NCBI RefSeq assembly: GCF_030546645.1
Contig: NZ_JAUOTO010000003.1
Coordinates: 588,956 to 652,955, forward strand
From: Flavitalea plasmicola
GTDB taxonomy: Bacteria; Bacteroidota; Bacteroidia; Chitinophagales; Chitinophagaceae
DNA: 64,000 nt
Reading direction: 5' to 3'
Every line of letters starts with the position of its first letter. Within the stretch, counting starts at the first letter, position 1. The notes below the pieces were generated by a model. It did no database searches. It saw only the letters and a program-made list of their open reading frames with translations, and was not told the DNA's origin. Shown here one piece after another: positions 27,159 through 35,801 of this stretch. The translations under genes and the position numbers were made by a program.

Positions 27159-28270
27159 AACGCTTCGTTTAGTAATATATCCGTGATCTTTTTGGCCGTG
27201 GTCCCGTCGCCATATGGGTTGACAGCCTTCGCCATCCGTTCGTATACCGCAGGCTCATCCAGCAGTTGCCGGGCATGGGTAAGTATCTTTTCCCTGGAAG
27301 TCCCTACCAGTATGGCAGTGCCCGCATCTATCCCTTCCGTCCGCTCCGTTACGTCGCGGATCACCAGTACTGGCTTGCCTAACGCAGGCGCCTCTTCCTG
27401 GATACCGCCGCTGTCGGTGATAACAAAATAACACTTGTCCAGCAGCCACACTAACTGTGGGTATTCGACAGGAGGTATCAGGTGGATCGACGGTACTCCT
27501 TTCATCCGGGCGTTCACCACTTCCTGGATATGGGGGTTCAGGTGTACAGGGTAAACGATCTGCACGTCCGGGTAGGCACGGACCAGGTCCACCAATGCAT
27601 CGCAGATGTTCTCGAATGGCTTGCCAAAGCTTTCCCTCCTGTGACCCGTTACCAGGATCAATTTTTTTGCCGGGTCCAGGAAAGGGAAGCTGTCCGCCTG
27701 TCCGCCTGCTTTCCTGACCTTATCGACGCCGTACAGCAGGGCGTCAATTACAGTATTGCCCACTTCGAAGATCTTTCCTCTGGTAGCTTCTTTCACAAGG
27801 TTATCTGTTGCACGGGAGGTAGGCGTGAAATGTATATCGGCCAGGGGACCGATCAGCTTGCGATTGATCTCCTCGGGGAATGGCGAGTATTTATCATTGC
27901 TTCTAAGGCCTGCTTCGACATGCGCAATGGCAACCTTGCTGTAGAAAGCCGCCAGCGCACCCACAAAAGCGCTGGTCGTATCCCCCTGGACAAGCACCAG
28001 GTCGGGACGGCTTTCAGCCATGACAGGCTGAAGCAGGCTCAGCCCTTTCGACGTTATATCAAAGAGGGTCTGGCCGGGCTGCATCAGGGAAAGGTCATAG
28101 TCGCCTTTGATACCGAAGAAATGCAACACCTGGTCCAGCATTTCCCGATGCTGCCCCGTGAGACAGACCTTTACATCCAGCTCCTGCGGGTATTGCAGGC
28201 AGGCATGGATGATGGGAGCCATTTTTATCGCCTCGGGCCTTGTTCCGAATATAAATAATAATTTACGCAT
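27155..28270 (-). CDS. wecB: UDP-N-acetylglucosamine 2-epimerase (non-hydrolysing)
   Basis: 371 residues, usual length. Conserved family blocks: FGTRPEAIKMAPI at the N-terminus, CLTGQHREMLDQVL, VLVQGDTTSAFVGALAAFY, HVEAGLRSND, PFPEEINRKL, LVTGHRRESFG, and SGGIQEEAPALGKPVLVIRD towards the end. The enzyme interconverts UDP-GlcNAc and UDP-ManNAc and so supplies ManNAc-type sugars to surface glycans, in keeping with the glycosyltransferases around it. It overlaps the upstream glycosyltransferase gene by 8 bp and the downstream one by 4 bp. No UDP-ManNAc dehydrogenase is in view. Confidence 0.95.
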   Translation of the reverse strand: MRKLLFIFGTRPEAIKMAPIIHACLQYPQELDVKVCLTGQHREMLDQVLHFFGIKGDYDLSLMQPGQTLFDITSKGLSLLQPVMAESRPDLVLVQGDTTSAFVGALAAFYSKVAIAHVEAGLRSNDKYSPFPEEINRKLIGPLADIHFTPTSRATDNLVKEATRGKIFEVGNTVIDALLYGVDKVRKAGGQADSFPFLDPAKKLILVTGHRRESFGKPFENICDALVDLVRAYPDVQIVYPVHLNPHIQEVVNARMKGVPSIHLIPPVEYPQLVWLLDKCYFVITDSGGIQEEAPALGKPVLVIRDVTERTEGIDAGTAILVGTSREKILTHARQLLDEPAVYERMAKAVNPYGDGTTAKKITDILLNEAL

Positions 28271-29417
28271 GCGCAGTGTATGTATTCATCAGTTTATCCA
28301 GCAAAGTTTTCCCCGGAGCGGGATCATACAATTCAAGTGCCCGTTGGTGGGCCCGCAGTCCTATGGAAGGCCATTCTTCCCTGGCCGACCAGGCCCTTTC
28401 CAGGGCTTTATCCAGCGTGGGGATAGCCGCCGCGTCCGCCAGGAAGCCCGAAATACCATCTTCGATCCATTCGGCCGCGCCACCCACATCGGTGGCTACA
28501 CAAGGACGGCCACAAAGCATGGCCTCTACAATGGCCAACGGCATGCCTTCCATATGTGAGGGCATCAGCAATACCTGGTTGTCCCGCCAGACCTGCCGGA
28601 TATCGCCTACTCTGCCGTGGAAGAAGACCCTGCCTTTCAGTCCGTAAAATTCCGCCAGCTCCTGCAGGTATTGTTTATCGGGGCCGTCGCCATAGATATT
28701 CAGTATCCAATTCCTTTCCTGCCATTTGCTTTCCTTTAATACGGACAGTAGCATATCTTGTCCTTTGTGGGCGGTCAATAAATTACCTACGAGTGCCCAG
28801 TGTACCGCATCTTGCGAAGGAAAGGGTAAGGCAGAGATATCGGGCATGTTGACGGGGTTTCGCACCTGTGCCGCATTCGGGATATCCCGGCAAAGTTGGC
28901 GCCTGGCCGTCTCCTCACTGCGTCGCGAGATAAAGAATACCTTCTCCGCCCGGCCATATGCCGCCAGGATCGTATCCCGCTCCGAAGGGCCAAATCCACG
29001 ATCCTGCTCTCCATTGAGATGCCCGATGATAAAAAACCTTGGGCCTCCGGCCAGCAAAGCTTTCATCAGCTGTTTTTCAACGCCGATGGAATAACAGGTG
29101 CCGTTGTATAGTACGATGTCCGGACGCTGCCGGAACAAAGGGACAAATGGGTCGCGGATCCTTTTTTTGATGAAATTGATCAGCATTCTGATAGCCCGTG
29201 CCTTGGGACTGAGTCCCGGACGATAATACCCCGGGCGCCGGAATAGCTGCGCTCCCAGCTGCCGAAGCTCCTTCAGACGCGGATGGAGTGTGTCAAAGTC
29301 GAATGAAAGATGCATCACCGTATGTCCTTCCGCCATAGCCTGTTTGGCCATGGCGAACCAGAGCTCCTCGCTGCCTCCCCAGGGCTCCCGGATCATGGAA
29401 ATAACGGCTATCTTCAT
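28263..29417 (-). CDS. glycosyltransferase, GT4/GT1-type (GT-B fold)
   Basis: 384 residues. The N-terminal part (MKIAVISMIREPWGGSEELWFAMA) is a typical donor-independent Rossmann half. The second half has the GT1 pattern: WILNIYGDGPDKQYLQELA, GRVFFHGRVGDI, VLLMPSHMEGMPLAIVEAMLCGRPCVATDVGG, in which EGMPLAIVEAM holds the E-x7-E motif for nucleotide sugar binding. It adds a sugar to the glycan assembled by this operon. It overlaps the methyltransferase gene upstream by 4 bp and wecB downstream by 8 bp. Confidence 0.92.
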   Translation of the reverse strand: MKIAVISMIREPWGGSEELWFAMAKQAMAEGHTVMHLSFDFDTLHPRLKELRQLGAQLFRRPGYYRPGLSPKARAIRMLINFIKKRIRDPFVPLFRQRPDIVLYNGTCYSIGVEKQLMKALLAGGPRFFIIGHLNGEQDRGFGPSERDTILAAYGRAEKVFFISRRSEETARRQLCRDIPNAAQVRNPVNMPDISALPFPSQDAVHWALVGNLLTAHKGQDMLLSVLKESKWQERNWILNIYGDGPDKQYLQELAEFYGLKGRVFFHGRVGDIRQVWRDNQVLLMPSHMEGMPLAIVEAMLCGRPCVATDVGGAAEWIEDGISGFLADAAAIPTLDKALERAWSAREEWPSIGLRAHQRALELYDPAPGKTLLDKLMNTYTAHA

Positions 29418-30133
29418 ATCTTATTCCTCACTTTTTTACAAAGGATGACATTGTTGAGATAAAGGTCTTTCCGGTCGGGCAGCAGCCTGCTGAACAGTAG
29501 CGCTATGATATTGAGGCTGGTATAGGAGAAGAACCGGAATGCGCTCCGGACAACAGGTATTTTCCGGAATTTGGGATTGATATGCTGGTGAAGGTACATG
29601 ATCCACAATTGGACGACCACCTCCACATTATTGCCTGTCTTGTCCTGGTGCACTACCTCAAAACCGTTCCGCTCGAAAAGGCTTCGCAGCCCGTAGGAAG
29701 AATAGCGGGCAAAATCGTTAGGAATCTCGTGTTCACAGATCGCAAAAGGACAGGTGGCAAGGATTAATCCACCTGTCTTCATCACCCTGTTCAGTTCTTT
29801 CAGCGCTTCTTCGAGGTTGAAAACATGCTCGAATACTTCGCTGCTGAAGACGGCGTCAAAACTGTCATCGCCGAAGGGAATGCGCCTGCCGTCATAAAAA
29901 ACGTCTATCTGTTCGTTCAGGTGCGGATGGCCGGGGTTTTCAAAGTCGATGCCGGTATATTCGTCCACGTTGAACAGCGACCGGTAGGGCTTACTTCCGC
30001 AACCGAAATCCATCAGGCGTCCTTTAAGCAGGGGAGCATATTGTGCGATGCTTTTCAGTAGTCTGTTACGGGTGAGAAAAGAGGGAAAGGTTATCCCCGG
30101 ATCGAATTCATATGCCAGATTCGGGTATTTCAT
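29414..30133 (-). CDS. class I SAM-dependent methyltransferase
   Basis: 239 residues with the Methyltransf_11 pattern: LLKGRLMDFGCGSKPYRSLF (motif I, about 35-54), GIDFENPGHP (acidic loop after beta 2), DDSFDAVFSSEVFEHVFNLEEAL (motif II) and LNRVMKTGGLILATCPF (motif III). A basic C-terminal extension of about 70 residues follows. In this setting it probably methylates a sugar or glycan intermediate, although the acceptor is not evident. Overlaps both neighbours by 4 bp. Confidence 0.9.
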   Translation of the reverse strand: MKYPNLAYEFDPGITFPSFLTRNRLLKSIAQYAPLLKGRLMDFGCGSKPYRSLFNVDEYTGIDFENPGHPHLNEQIDVFYDGRRIPFGDDSFDAVFSSEVFEHVFNLEEALKELNRVMKTGGLILATCPFAICEHEIPNDFARYSSYGLRSLFERNGFEVVHQDKTGNNVEVVVQLWIMYLHQHINPKFRKIPVVRSAFRFFSYTSLNIIALLFSRLLPDRKDLYLNNVILCKKVRNKI

Positions 30134-30888
30134 CCTATTTGTTTGACGGCAATCCGGCCCGTCTCGTCGATACGGTTTAGCAACAGCGGCTGTTTGTTGG
30201 CTGCGAAATATTCGTCCACCGCTTTTTTAGCGCCTGCCCAGAAACCATAATCATCCAATATCAACACACCCCCTTTTGCCAGCAGTGGATAGAGATGATG
30301 CAGCTCATGCCTGGTGGACTCATACCAGTCCGTATCCAACCGCAATAGTGCAATGCCGGTAGGCAAGGTCGATGGGATCGTATCTTCCACCTTCCCCTTG
30401 ACATAATGGATCTTTTCCCTGGGATAGCGGGTGGTATCCATGCCTGCCCGGACAGTCTCAAGGGTGGAATACGCCCAGACCGTATTTTTTTCCTTGTCGA
30501 TATTGTTTCTAAGAAGATCGCTGGCGGATTCACCGAAATAAGTCTTATCCATTTCTTCCGGCGCTGACATACCTTCGTAGGTGTCGTAGAGATATAGTTC
30601 TCTCGAAGTAACTTTTAGATGCTGCAAAGTCTCAGCCACTGCCATCATACTACCGCCTTTCCAGACGCCGCATTCCACGATGGCACCCGGGATATCGTTT
30701 GCCACAACGTATTTTACAGCCTCGATGAGCGAATAGATCCGCTCCGCGCTGGTCATCGTGTTGTTCCTGACTTTTCCGTAAACATCCTGGTGCAACGGTT
30801 CAAAATCGGGCGGAAGGCTCCTGGGCTTGTTCCTTTTCACAATATCGTACCCAAGCTTATGTATTTGCTGGCCCAGCCATTTCTTCAT
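30130..30888 (-). CDS. TylF/MycF family O-methyltransferase
   Basis: 252 residues. Family marks are SAERIYSLIEAVKYVVAND, GAIVECGVWKGGSMMAVAETL (SAM binding), ELYLYDTYEGMSAPEE, and IALLRLDTDWYESTRHELHHLYPLLAKGGVLILDDYGFW with the metal-binding Asp residues. Macrocin O-methyltransferase relatives methylate sugar hydroxyls, so a role in decorating the glycan made by the following genes fits. It lies 12 bp behind mqnA and overlaps the next methyltransferase by 4 bp. Confidence 0.9.
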   Translation of the reverse strand: MKKWLGQQIHKLGYDIVKRNKPRSLPPDFEPLHQDVYGKVRNNTMTSAERIYSLIEAVKYVVANDIPGAIVECGVWKGGSMMAVAETLQHLKVTSRELYLYDTYEGMSAPEEMDKTYFGESASDLLRNNIDKEKNTVWAYSTLETVRAGMDTTRYPREKIHYVKGKVEDTIPSTLPTGIALLRLDTDWYESTRHELHHLYPLLAKGGVLILDDYGFWAGAKKAVDEYFAANKQPLLLNRIDETGRIAVKQIG

Positions 30889-30900
30889 AGATATAATGCT

Positions 30901-31647
30901 TTAGCGTGCAATATAATACAAAAACTTTTCCAATCCCGCCCGTTTGCGGTCGTCCAGCCGGTAGTCCAGATAACGTGTAAAATAATCGCGCAAATCGAAG
31001 ATGTGATACGGATTTTGTTCCACTACTTTATCGAGCTGCTGCAATCCCTGGCAATTGGCCTCGTCGAATTTCTTTATGAAAGCCTTGTCAAGGGGCTTGT
31101 TACTGATCCAGGCGGCGAAAACAAAGGGCAATCCCGTCAACTTTTTCCAGGCCTCGCCCAGATCGTATATATAAGGAGAAACCTTTCTTTGCTCCAATGC
31201 ACGGTCGCCGATGACAACACCGCCTGTGGCGCCATTGATATGATTGCGGAAGTCGCGCCCCCCGTCCTCCAGCTGGGGGGTCACGCGCCAGTATTCTTTC
31301 AGCAGGATCCGCGCCAGCTGTACTGAAGTACGGCTCTGATAGTCCAGCAGCACTTTCTCCAGCTTTTCCACCGGCGACTCGCTGAAAAGACATACGGAAG
31401 CAACGGGGCCGTCACTGCCGATGCAATAGTCTCCATTGATGTAATACTCCTTCATACGGGGAATAACAGCCACGGGCACCAGCCCCATATCGATCTCGTC
31501 CCTTAATAGCATATCGGCGATCCGGGATGGATAATCTATGATCAGCTCAATTTCCTCCATGATGGGAGATTGTTGGATGCCGTAAAGCAACGGTTTGGTA
31601 TTCAAATAACTAACTGCGCCTATTCTAATTTTTCTTTCCAATGCCAT
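30901..31647 (-). CDS. mqnA: chorismate dehydratase of the futalosine menaquinone pathway
   Basis: 248 residues. The start IRIGAVSYLNTKPLLYGI matches MqnA, and DYPSRIADMLLRDEIDMGLVPVAVIPRM, CLFSESPVEKLEKVLLDYQSRTSVQLARILLKEYW and IGDRALE are family blocks of this periplasmic-binding-protein-like enzyme. It dehydrates chorismate to 3-enolpyruvyl-benzoate, the first committed step. Other mqn genes are not in the window. It is the first gene before the glycan operon with only 12 bp in between, so glycan genes may be read from its promoter. That promoter overlaps the one of the divergent LamG lipoprotein. Confidence 0.9.
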   Translation of the reverse strand: MALERKIRIGAVSYLNTKPLLYGIQQSPIMEEIELIIDYPSRIADMLLRDEIDMGLVPVAVIPRMKEYYINGDYCIGSDGPVASVCLFSESPVEKLEKVLLDYQSRTSVQLARILLKEYWRVTPQLEDGGRDFRNHINGATGGVVIGDRALEQRKVSPYIYDLGEAWKKLTGLPFVFAAWISNKPLDKAFIKKFDEANCQGLQQLDKVVEQNPYHIFDLRDYFTRYLDYRLDDRKRAGLEKFLYYIAR

Positions 31648-31648
31648 G

Positions 31649-31679
31649 TTTGATTTGGCAGCAAAAGTATATATATTTG
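31649..31679 (+). promoter_or_regulatory. promoter of the first LamG lipoprotein
   Basis: TTTG (31649-31652), 19 bp, TATATTTG (31672-31679): a full Bacteroidota -33/-7 promoter. The start codon lies 33 bp beyond. Confidence 0.7.
31662..31669 (-). promoter_or_regulatory. -7 box of mqnA, interleaved with the divergent promoter
   Basis: TACTTTTG on the minus strand, 14 bp before the mqnA ATG. It lies between the -33 and -7 boxes of the divergent lipoprotein promoter, so polymerase can occupy only one of the two at a time. Confidence 0.55.
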
Positions 31680-31712
31680 CGCTTCGTAATTGAATACCTA
31701 AACCAGACCGTC

Positions 31713-32498
31713 ATGAAAAATGCTACGTCCGTATTCTTTGGCCTTGCCCTGCTTATTTCCCTCGGAACTGTTTTCTCCTGTAAAAAGGATCATAATCCAC
31801 CTCCCTCCAATGTCAATCTGAAAAAAGGATTGCTGCTTTACCTTCCCTTTAATGGTAGCTTTGCCGATTCCAGCGGCAATAACAATCCTGCCACCACCAT
31901 CGGAGGTGCGACACTTACCTATGATGAGCATGGATACGCTAATAGCGCTTTCGGAGCCACCGGCAATGGAGAGAAAGTATTGATTACAAACAATGGGTCA
32001 ATCAAGTTTGACACTGCTTTTACTGCTTCTTTTAACTTCATGGTTTGGGACCTTCGGAACCAGATCTTCGTGGGGCTCGTGGAGCATTCGAACGCCCATG
32101 GCCTCGCTTTCGACTGTGGCCTGAATGTACCCGGCGACGAGCAGTTTGAATTCGGCGCAGGTGATATCTCCAATGATTGTTCGAAGACCGTAGAGCAGAA
32201 TCCATATAATATTGCCGATTCCACCGGGTTTCGCGTCGCTCCAGGCAGTTGGTATAATGTCATTTGTGAGTACCACAATGGGACTATTACTACTTATATT
32301 AACGGAAAGTTCATTTCTTCCAAAACGGGTGCGGGCAGGAAGGCTCTGAACTGTCCCAATGCCCAGTTCATCGTGGGCGGCTGGTGGCAGAATGACCCTC
32401 AGTCCATCAATGGAAAGATTGACGAGGTCAGGTTCTACAATAGGGTACTGACCAAGGAGGAGATAACGGACCTGGCAAAGGATTTTCAGCAGAATTAA
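31713..32498 (+). CDS. LamG-domain lipoprotein, first of two paralogues
   Basis: 261 residues from ATG 31713 (MKNATSVFFGLALLISLGTVFSC); upstream in-frame ATG lies within mqnA sequence. The lipobox Cys is at about residue 23. The mature protein is one LamG/concanavalin-A-like jelly roll: KKGLLLYLPFNGSFADSSGNNN at the start and INGKIDEVRFYNRVLTKEEI at the end, as in the LamG part of the 1381-residue T9SS protein. Probably a surface- or periplasm-facing glycan-binding lipoprotein. It differs from its downstream paralogue mostly in the middle (about 110-170). Confidence 0.85.
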   Translation: MKNATSVFFGLALLISLGTVFSCKKDHNPPPSNVNLKKGLLLYLPFNGSFADSSGNNNPATTIGGATLTYDEHGYANSAFGATGNGEKVLITNNGSIKFDTAFTASFNFMVWDLRNQIFVGLVEHSNAHGLAFDCGLNVPGDEQFEFGAGDISNDCSKTVEQNPYNIADSTGFRVAPGSWYNVICEYHNGTITTYINGKFISSKTGAGRKALNCPNAQFIVGGWWQNDPQSINGKIDEVRFYNRVLTKEEITDLAKDFQQN

Positions 32499-32506
32499 CC
32501 CCCCTC

Positions 32507-32554
32507 CGACACAAAAACACCCCTGATTGACACACCTGTTGGAGATTCCGACAC
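32507..32554 (+). promoter_or_regulatory. triple YGACAC direct repeat with 21-bp period (copy 2), probable activator site
   Basis: CGACAC at 32507, TGACAC at 32528 and CGACAC at 32549, exactly 21 bp apart, as in the array at 14013. The last unit starts 45 bp before the -7 box and 22 bp before the TTG of the -33 region. Confidence 0.65.
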
Positions 32555-32570
32555 GCTGGTGAACTCTTGA

Positions 32571-32601
32571 TTGCAGCTCGCAGCGATATAGTTTACTTTT
32601 G
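32571..32601 (+). promoter_or_regulatory. promoter of the second LamG lipoprotein
   Basis: TTG (32571-32573), 20 bp, TACTTTTG (32594-32601). The start codon is 24 bp beyond. The 21-bp repeat array abuts the -33 region. Confidence 0.6.
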
Positions 32602-32625
32602 CGCAAAACCCTAAATTTATTAATT

Positions 32626-33474
32626 ATGAACCCGCTACCTTTTAAGAAAATAGCTGCAATATCTTTACTATCAGCTTTTTGTGTGGTATTTGCCTGTAAA
32701 AAAGAATCTCATGAACCGCCGCCTGTCAATTCCGACACTGCGGACCTGAAGAAAGGCCTATTACTCTACCTGCCCTTTACAGGCAACTTTGCCGATTCAA
32801 GCGGCAACAATAACCCGACATCAGCTCTTGGCGGCGCTTCCCTGACCTATGATGCCCACGGCTATGCCAACAGCGCCTTTGGTGGCACAGGCAATGGAGA
32901 GCGAGTGGTGGTGACCAATAATGGTTCTATTAAATTCGATACTGCTTTTACATTCTCCGCCAGCGTACTGTCAAGGACAACGAATGGCCAGTCTTTTGTA
33001 TCGATGGTGAAAAGGGCTACTGGTACAGGCGTTACCTTTGGTCTTGGCTACGGGATACCGGGTATTCCTCATGTGAATTTCACCGTGTCCAACAGCCTGG
33101 CGACCTGCGATGACATCGCCAGTGAAGCCAATACGATTGTAGATACTTCCAACCTGACCTTACAGCCCGAGGCCTGGTACAATCTGGTGGTGGTATTCCA
33201 TAAAGGAACCCTGAAGATGTATTCCAATGGTCAGCTGATCTCAACAAAAACAGGGGGCAGTCAGACAGTCCCCATCTGCCCGAATGCAGACCTGGTTATT
33301 GGCGGTTGGTGGGATTATGGCACCGCACAATCAATCGATGGTAAGATGGACAATGTCCGGCTGTACAACCGTGTGCTTACACCCGCAGAGATCGCGTTGC
33401 TGGCAACGCATTATCAGCCTTCATCCAACAGCGTCACGAAGGGCGTGAACCAAGGCACCCAGACTCGCTGGTAA
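32626..33474 (+). CDS. LamG-domain lipoprotein, second of two paralogues
   Basis: 282 residues from ATG 32626 (MNPLPFKKIAAISLL), nine codons inside a longer open frame; this start follows the promoter and gives a clean lipoprotein signal with Cys in VVFACKKES. The LamG domain runs from KKGLLLYLPFTGNFADSSGNNNP to IDGKMDNVRLYNRVLTPAEI. A tail of about 25 polar residues extends beyond its paralogue. It has its own promoter with a triple 21-bp repeat shared with a T9SS gene, so the two paralogues are probably controlled differently. Confidence 0.85.
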   Translation: MNPLPFKKIAAISLLSAFCVVFACKKESHEPPPVNSDTADLKKGLLLYLPFTGNFADSSGNNNPTSALGGASLTYDAHGYANSAFGGTGNGERVVVTNNGSIKFDTAFTFSASVLSRTTNGQSFVSMVKRATGTGVTFGLGYGIPGIPHVNFTVSNSLATCDDIASEANTIVDTSNLTLQPEAWYNLVVVFHKGTLKMYSNGQLISTKTGGSQTVPICPNADLVIGGWWDYGTAQSIDGKMDNVRLYNRVLTPAEIALLATHYQPSSNSVTKGVNQGTQTRW

Positions 33475-33499
33475 CAATCTAAGCTTCAATTTGTTCAAG

Positions 33500-33521
33500 A
33501 AGTCCCCCTATGGGGACTTTT
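33500..33521 (+). terminator. short hairpin terminator behind the LamG gene pair
   Basis: AAGTCCCC (33500-33507), loop CTAT, GGGGACTT (33512-33519), running into TTTT. The T-run is short. Confidence 0.55.
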
Positions 33522-33535
33522 CCCATTTTCGGCCT

Positions 33536-33543
33536 TATTTTTG
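33536..33543 (+). promoter_or_regulatory. -7 box of the trehalose gene pair
   Basis: TATTTTTG, full TAnnTTTG match, 19 bp before the ATG. No clear -33 box. Confidence 0.5.
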
Positions 33544-33562
33544 GAATAGAGGGTGCATAACT

Positions 33563-35797
33563 ATGGGCCGTCTTATCATTATATCCAATCGCCTGCCCTT
33601 TTCCCTGGATAGGGAAGGGGATAAGCTCACCCTCCGCCAAAGTTCCGGTGGACTGGTGTCAGCCATCAAAAGCTATTTCGAGAGCAATTCGAATAAGGAT
33701 CAGCTGACGGAAAAACTGTGGATGGGTGTGGCGGATTTTCCCCAGGAAGACTGGGACCAGGCTGTGGCATCTCACGTGGCGGACCAGGATTTCAGCGTCA
33801 TACCCTTGTATGTAGATAACACCCTGTATGACAACTACTATAACGGGTTTTCAAATTCCGTTCTCTGGCCCCTTTTCCATTATTTCTCTTCCCTGGCCAT
33901 TTATGACAGCAAGTTCTTCGACGCATATGTGCAGATGAACCAGCTCTTTGCCGAAAAGCTGGCGCCCCTGCTCAGGCCGGACGATCAGGTATGGGTGCAT
34001 GACTACCAGCTGATGCTGCTGCCGCACCTGTTGCGCCAGAAACGACAGGACGCCACTATCGGCTTTTTCCTGCATATCCCATTTCCGTCCTACGAGATCT
34101 TCCGTCTGCTGCCCACGGAATGGAAGAAGATCCTTTTGCAGGGTGTCATGGGGGCGGATCTCATCGGCTTTCACACTTATGACTATGTACAGCATTTCCT
34201 GCAGTCCGTAAAGATGCTGCTGGGAGTGGATAACTATTTTCATAACCTGCAATACCAGGATAGGCTGGTCCGCATCGACCTCTTTCCCATTGGCATCGAT
34301 TATAATAAGTTCAGCCAGGCGGCCAACGATCCCGAAGTGATGGACATGTGCAATAAGATCCGCCATAATCTGGAAGATAAAAAGATCATCTTCAGCGTGG
34401 ACCGGCTGGACTATACAAAAGGCCTTCCCAGCAGGCTCAGCGGATTTGAATACTTCCTGGAAAGATACCCGGAGTGGCGGGAAAAAATGGTCTTCATACT
34501 CAACATCGTTCCTTCCCGCAGCAATATTCCCGCCTATCTCGAGCGGAAAAAGATGATCGAAGAAAAAATAGGCATGATCAATGGAAGGTTCTCGACCATC
34601 AGCTGGCAACCGGTGATCTATAGATATAACCATCTTTCGTTTAAAGAGCTGATCGCTTTATACCAGGCGGCTGATGTGGCCCTTATCACGCCGCTGCGGG
34701 ATGGGATGAACCTGGTGGCGAAAGAATATGTCGCCAGTTGTACCTCGGGCAGGGGTGTATTGATCCTCAGCGAGCTGGCCGGTGCTGTCAGTGAGCTAAG
34801 CGAAGCCATCCTGGTGAATCCGACCGATACTGCTGACGTTGCCTCTTCTATTACCCGCGCGCTGGCCATGCCGTTGTATGAACAACGGAACCGGCTTGCC
34901 CTCATGCAGCGGCGATTACAGGAGTACGATGTGATCAAATGGGTGAATGATTTCATGGATCAACTTACACAGGTCAAACAGGAACAACAAAAACAAAAAG
35001 TAAAGATCCTGGATGACAAGGCTCTTGCTGCCATACGCAAGCATTACGGTAATTCCAAGAACCGGTGCCTCCTGCTGGACTATGACGGCACATTAGTGCC
35101 TTTCACCCGTTTGCCTTCAGAGGCATCTCCCGATAATGCGGTGAAAGAAATGCTCGCCAGGCTCACCGGCGATCCCAGGAACCATGTCATTGTCATCAGC
35201 GGCCGGGACGTTTCCTCATTGGACCGCTGGCTGGGCGCATTGCCCGTGACCCTGGTGGCCGAACATGGCGCCAGCTTCAAAATGCGCAACAGCGGCTGGC
35301 AGCAAATGGTGTCTGTTTCCGATATGTGGAAGGAGGAGATCCGCCGCGTCATGCAGCTGTTCGTCATCCGTTGCGCGGGCTCTTTCATTGAAGAAAAGAC
35401 CAATACCATCGCCTGGCATTACCGCAATACCCAGACAGGCCTGGGCTTCAGCAGATCGCGGGAATTGCTTAACACATTGTCCCAGCTTATCCAGAACACC
35501 ACCCTCCAGGTGATCGACGGCAATAAAGTGGTGGAAGTACGCATAGCAGGCTTTGATAAAGGTGCTACGGCCCTGAAGATCGTGAATGAATCGGACCCGG
35601 ATTTTGTCCTTTGCATCGGAGATGATACGACAGATGAAGATATGTTCAAGGCATTGGAAGGAGAAGCTTATACGATAAAGGTCAATAATGGCGCTTCGGC
35701 GGCTCAATATACCATCCTTTCGCAAACACAGGTTCTTCCTTTGTTGAACATGCTGGCCACTCCTCTAAGCGAGCCATTGGTTGAACACCTAAAATAA
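33563..35797 (+). CDS. otsAB: bifunctional trehalose-6-phosphate synthase/phosphatase
   Basis: 744 residues from ATG 33563 (MGRLIIISNRLPFSL); the 24-codon upstream extension covers the terminator and promoter. The GT20 synthase half (about 1-475) has GGLVSAIKSYF, NGFSNSVLWPLFHY, VHDYQLMLLPHLL, FFLHIPFPSYEIFR, VDRLDYTKGLPSRL and LRDGMNLVAKEYVA. The phosphatase half (about 500-740) is a HAD fold: LLLDYDGTLVPF with the nucleophile Asp, VISGRDVSSLDRWL, VAEHGA and CIGDDTTDEDMF. Fusion of both activities converts UDP-glucose and glucose-6-phosphate to trehalose without releasing the phosphate ester. Four bp before a GH15 gene, clearly one operon. Confidence 0.95.
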   Translation: MGRLIIISNRLPFSLDREGDKLTLRQSSGGLVSAIKSYFESNSNKDQLTEKLWMGVADFPQEDWDQAVASHVADQDFSVIPLYVDNTLYDNYYNGFSNSVLWPLFHYFSSLAIYDSKFFDAYVQMNQLFAEKLAPLLRPDDQVWVHDYQLMLLPHLLRQKRQDATIGFFLHIPFPSYEIFRLLPTEWKKILLQGVMGADLIGFHTYDYVQHFLQSVKMLLGVDNYFHNLQYQDRLVRIDLFPIGIDYNKFSQAANDPEVMDMCNKIRHNLEDKKIIFSVDRLDYTKGLPSRLSGFEYFLERYPEWREKMVFILNIVPSRSNIPAYLERKKMIEEKIGMINGRFSTISWQPVIYRYNHLSFKELIALYQAADVALITPLRDGMNLVAKEYVASCTSGRGVLILSELAGAVSELSEAILVNPTDTADVASSITRALAMPLYEQRNRLALMQRRLQEYDVIKWVNDFMDQLTQVKQEQQKQKVKILDDKALAAIRKHYGNSKNRCLLLDYDGTLVPFTRLPSEASPDNAVKEMLARLTGDPRNHVIVISGRDVSSLDRWLGALPVTLVAEHGASFKMRNSGWQQMVSVSDMWKEEIRRVMQLFVIRCAGSFIEEKTNTIAWHYRNTQTGLGFSRSRELLNTLSQLIQNTTLQVIDGNKVVEVRIAGFDKGATALKIVNESDPDFVLCIGDDTTDEDMFKALEGEAYTIKVNNGASAAQYTILSQTQVLPLLNMLATPLSEPLVEHLK

Positions 35798-35801
35798 ATC
35801 T

